From the NCBI GenBank assembly GCA_946479205.1, contig CAMLFJ010000148.1:1-7468 (forward strand): a stretch of DNA of 7,468 bases, written 5' to 3'. How positions within the stretch are numbered: position 1 is the stretch's first letter; every line of letters begins with the position of its first letter. Both the position numbers and the translations under genes were made by a program. Under the pieces are notes generated by a model. It searched no databases. It saw only the letters and a program-made list of their open reading frames with translations, and was not told the DNA's origin. This DNA comes from an uncultured bacterium (GTDB taxonomy: Bacteria > Methylomirabilota > Methylomirabilia > Rokubacteriales > CSP1-6). Shown piece after piece: positions 6,948-7,468 of this stretch.

Positions 6948-7468
6948 ATGGCGCGCATTGACGGGGTGGACGCGAGTCGGATCCAGGACGAGTACGCCGG
7001 CAAGGTGCTGGCCGCCCAGGCCAAGGCGTGGGGCGGCCCGTTGCTCAACCATCTGCTCTACGCGCGGCGCCCGACGATCTTCCGCGGGGTCCGAGCGATG
7101 TGGACGGGGATCGACACCTCGGGCCTCGTCGACGCCGGCCTCCGGGCGCTGCTCAACCGGCGCGTCGCCGCGCTCAACCGCTGCGAGTTCTGACAGGACA
7201 TCAACGCTGCCGTCGGCAGCGGGCTCGGCGTCTCCACCGAGAAGATCCGTCAGCTCGACGAGTACCGGGCGAGCCCCCTGTTCACCGATGCCGAGAAGCT
7301 GGCGCTCGAGTACGCCGACGCCATCACGCTGAGCGATCGTGACGTGGACGACGAGCTCTTCGCGCGCCTCCGCGCGGTCTATGACGACGACACCATCGTC
7401 GAGCTCACCATGACGATCGCCTGGGAGAATGCCTCGTCGAAGTTCAATCGCGCCCTGCGGATCCCGTC
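6948..7468 (+). CDS. Carboxymuconolactone decarboxylase/AhpD-like selenoprotein (CxxU), 3' partial
   Basis: Alpha-helical redox protein of the CMD/AhpD fold, whose members use a CxxC pair for thiol-peroxidase or disulfide-reductase chemistry, or decarboxylate gamma-carboxymuconolactone. The ATG-led frame gives 81 residues to C79-E-F, then TGA at 7191. The same frame then runs 91 more codons without a stop to the window end. The sequence around the stop, RRVAALNRCEF-stop-QDINAA, is the family core, with the TGA on the second Cys (position 82). Downstream sequence is family-like to the end, including FTDAEKLALEYADAIT and ELTMTIAWENASSKF (from 152). A SECIS-type hairpin follows the TGA, so I read position 82 as selenocysteine. 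AhpD has His four residues after its second Cys; here it is N86, as in many CMD proteins with CxxCxDIN. No clear ribosome site precedes the ATG. Alternatives are a fresh nonsense mutation or a base-call error. The true end lies just beyond the window. Confidence 0.85.
7191..7193 (+). other. In-frame TGA, predicted selenocysteine codon
   Basis: The TGA takes the place of the second redox Cys in the CxxC motif of the CMD/AhpD fold, giving C79-E-F-U82. Reading frame and family resemblance persist on both sides, which is unlike a true C-terminus. Cys-to-Sec replacement at exactly the catalytic position is the usual signature of bacterial selenoproteins. Confidence 0.8.
7205..7221 (+). promoter_or_regulatory. 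Predicted bacterial SECIS hairpin
   Basis: CGCTGCC (7205-7211) pairs perfectly with GGCAGCG (7215-7221), a 7-bp stem with loop GTC (7212-7214). The 17-nt hairpin starts 11 nt after the TGA, and the loop begins with G-U 18 nt after it. This matches the E. coli fdhF pattern: a minimal hairpin of about 17 nt, 11 nt from UGA, with an essential G/U in the loop bound by SelB. A weak lower helix, GGAC (7196-7199) with GTCT (7230-7233), is possible but not needed. A G-rich coding region can form short hairpins by chance, so the position after an in-frame TGA is the main support. Confidence 0.72.

Noticed and set aside
6948..7193. An ordinary 81-residue protein ending at the TGA
   Set aside because: It would end in the middle of the redox core helix, immediately before an intact family C-terminal half in the same frame and a well-placed hairpin.
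6226..7332. A 368-residue + strand frame crossing the unknown membrane gene and the AhpD-like gene
   Set aside because: It is antisense to one supported gene and out of frame with another, and shows no coherent domain. It would also mask the Sec-containing gene.

Overview
The window is strongly GC-rich, with G or C in nearly all third codon positions, and tightly packed, so long antisense reading frames are common and mostly meaningless. It looks like chromosomal DNA from a high-GC bacterium. The gene types fit a soil or sediment lineage such as Rokubacteria/Methylomirabilota or a deltaproteobacterial relative, but nothing here fixes the taxonomy. I saw no rRNA, tRNA, mobile element, CRISPR array or long repeat.

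Layout from left to right: (1) a 5'-truncated membrane phosphotransferase of the lipoteichoic-acid-synthase/sulfatase-like family on the + strand (3-1883). (2) A very large patatin-like phospholipase with about eight membrane segments on the - strand (1894-4788), tail to tail with gene 1 across 10 bp. (3) After a 182-bp divergent intergenic region with a candidate promoter, a zinc-independent MDR oxidoreductase resembling enoyl-thioester/quinone reductases on the + strand (4971-6119). (4) A two-TM membrane-anchored protein of unknown function on the - strand (6127-6882), again tail to tail across 7 bp. (5) Divergent from gene 4, a carboxymuconolactone decarboxylase/AhpD-like gene on the + strand that runs off the right edge (6948-7468).

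Gene 5 is the most interesting object. Its frame contains a TGA at 7191-7193, exactly where the family has the second cysteine of its redox CxxC motif. After the TGA the same frame continues for 91 codons of convincing family sequence to the window end. Eleven bases after the TGA is a perfect 17-nt hairpin (7 bp plus loop GTC), which matches the spacing and size of a bacterial SECIS element. The simplest reading is a CxxU selenoprotein, which routine gene calling would shorten to 81 residues and misannotate.

The genes do not form one operon: strands alternate +, -, +, -, +. Two envelope or lipid-related membrane enzymes (genes 1 and 2) lie side by side, and two redox-type enzymes (genes 3 and 5) flank the unknown membrane protein. 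A shared pathway cannot be inferred from this arrangement alone.
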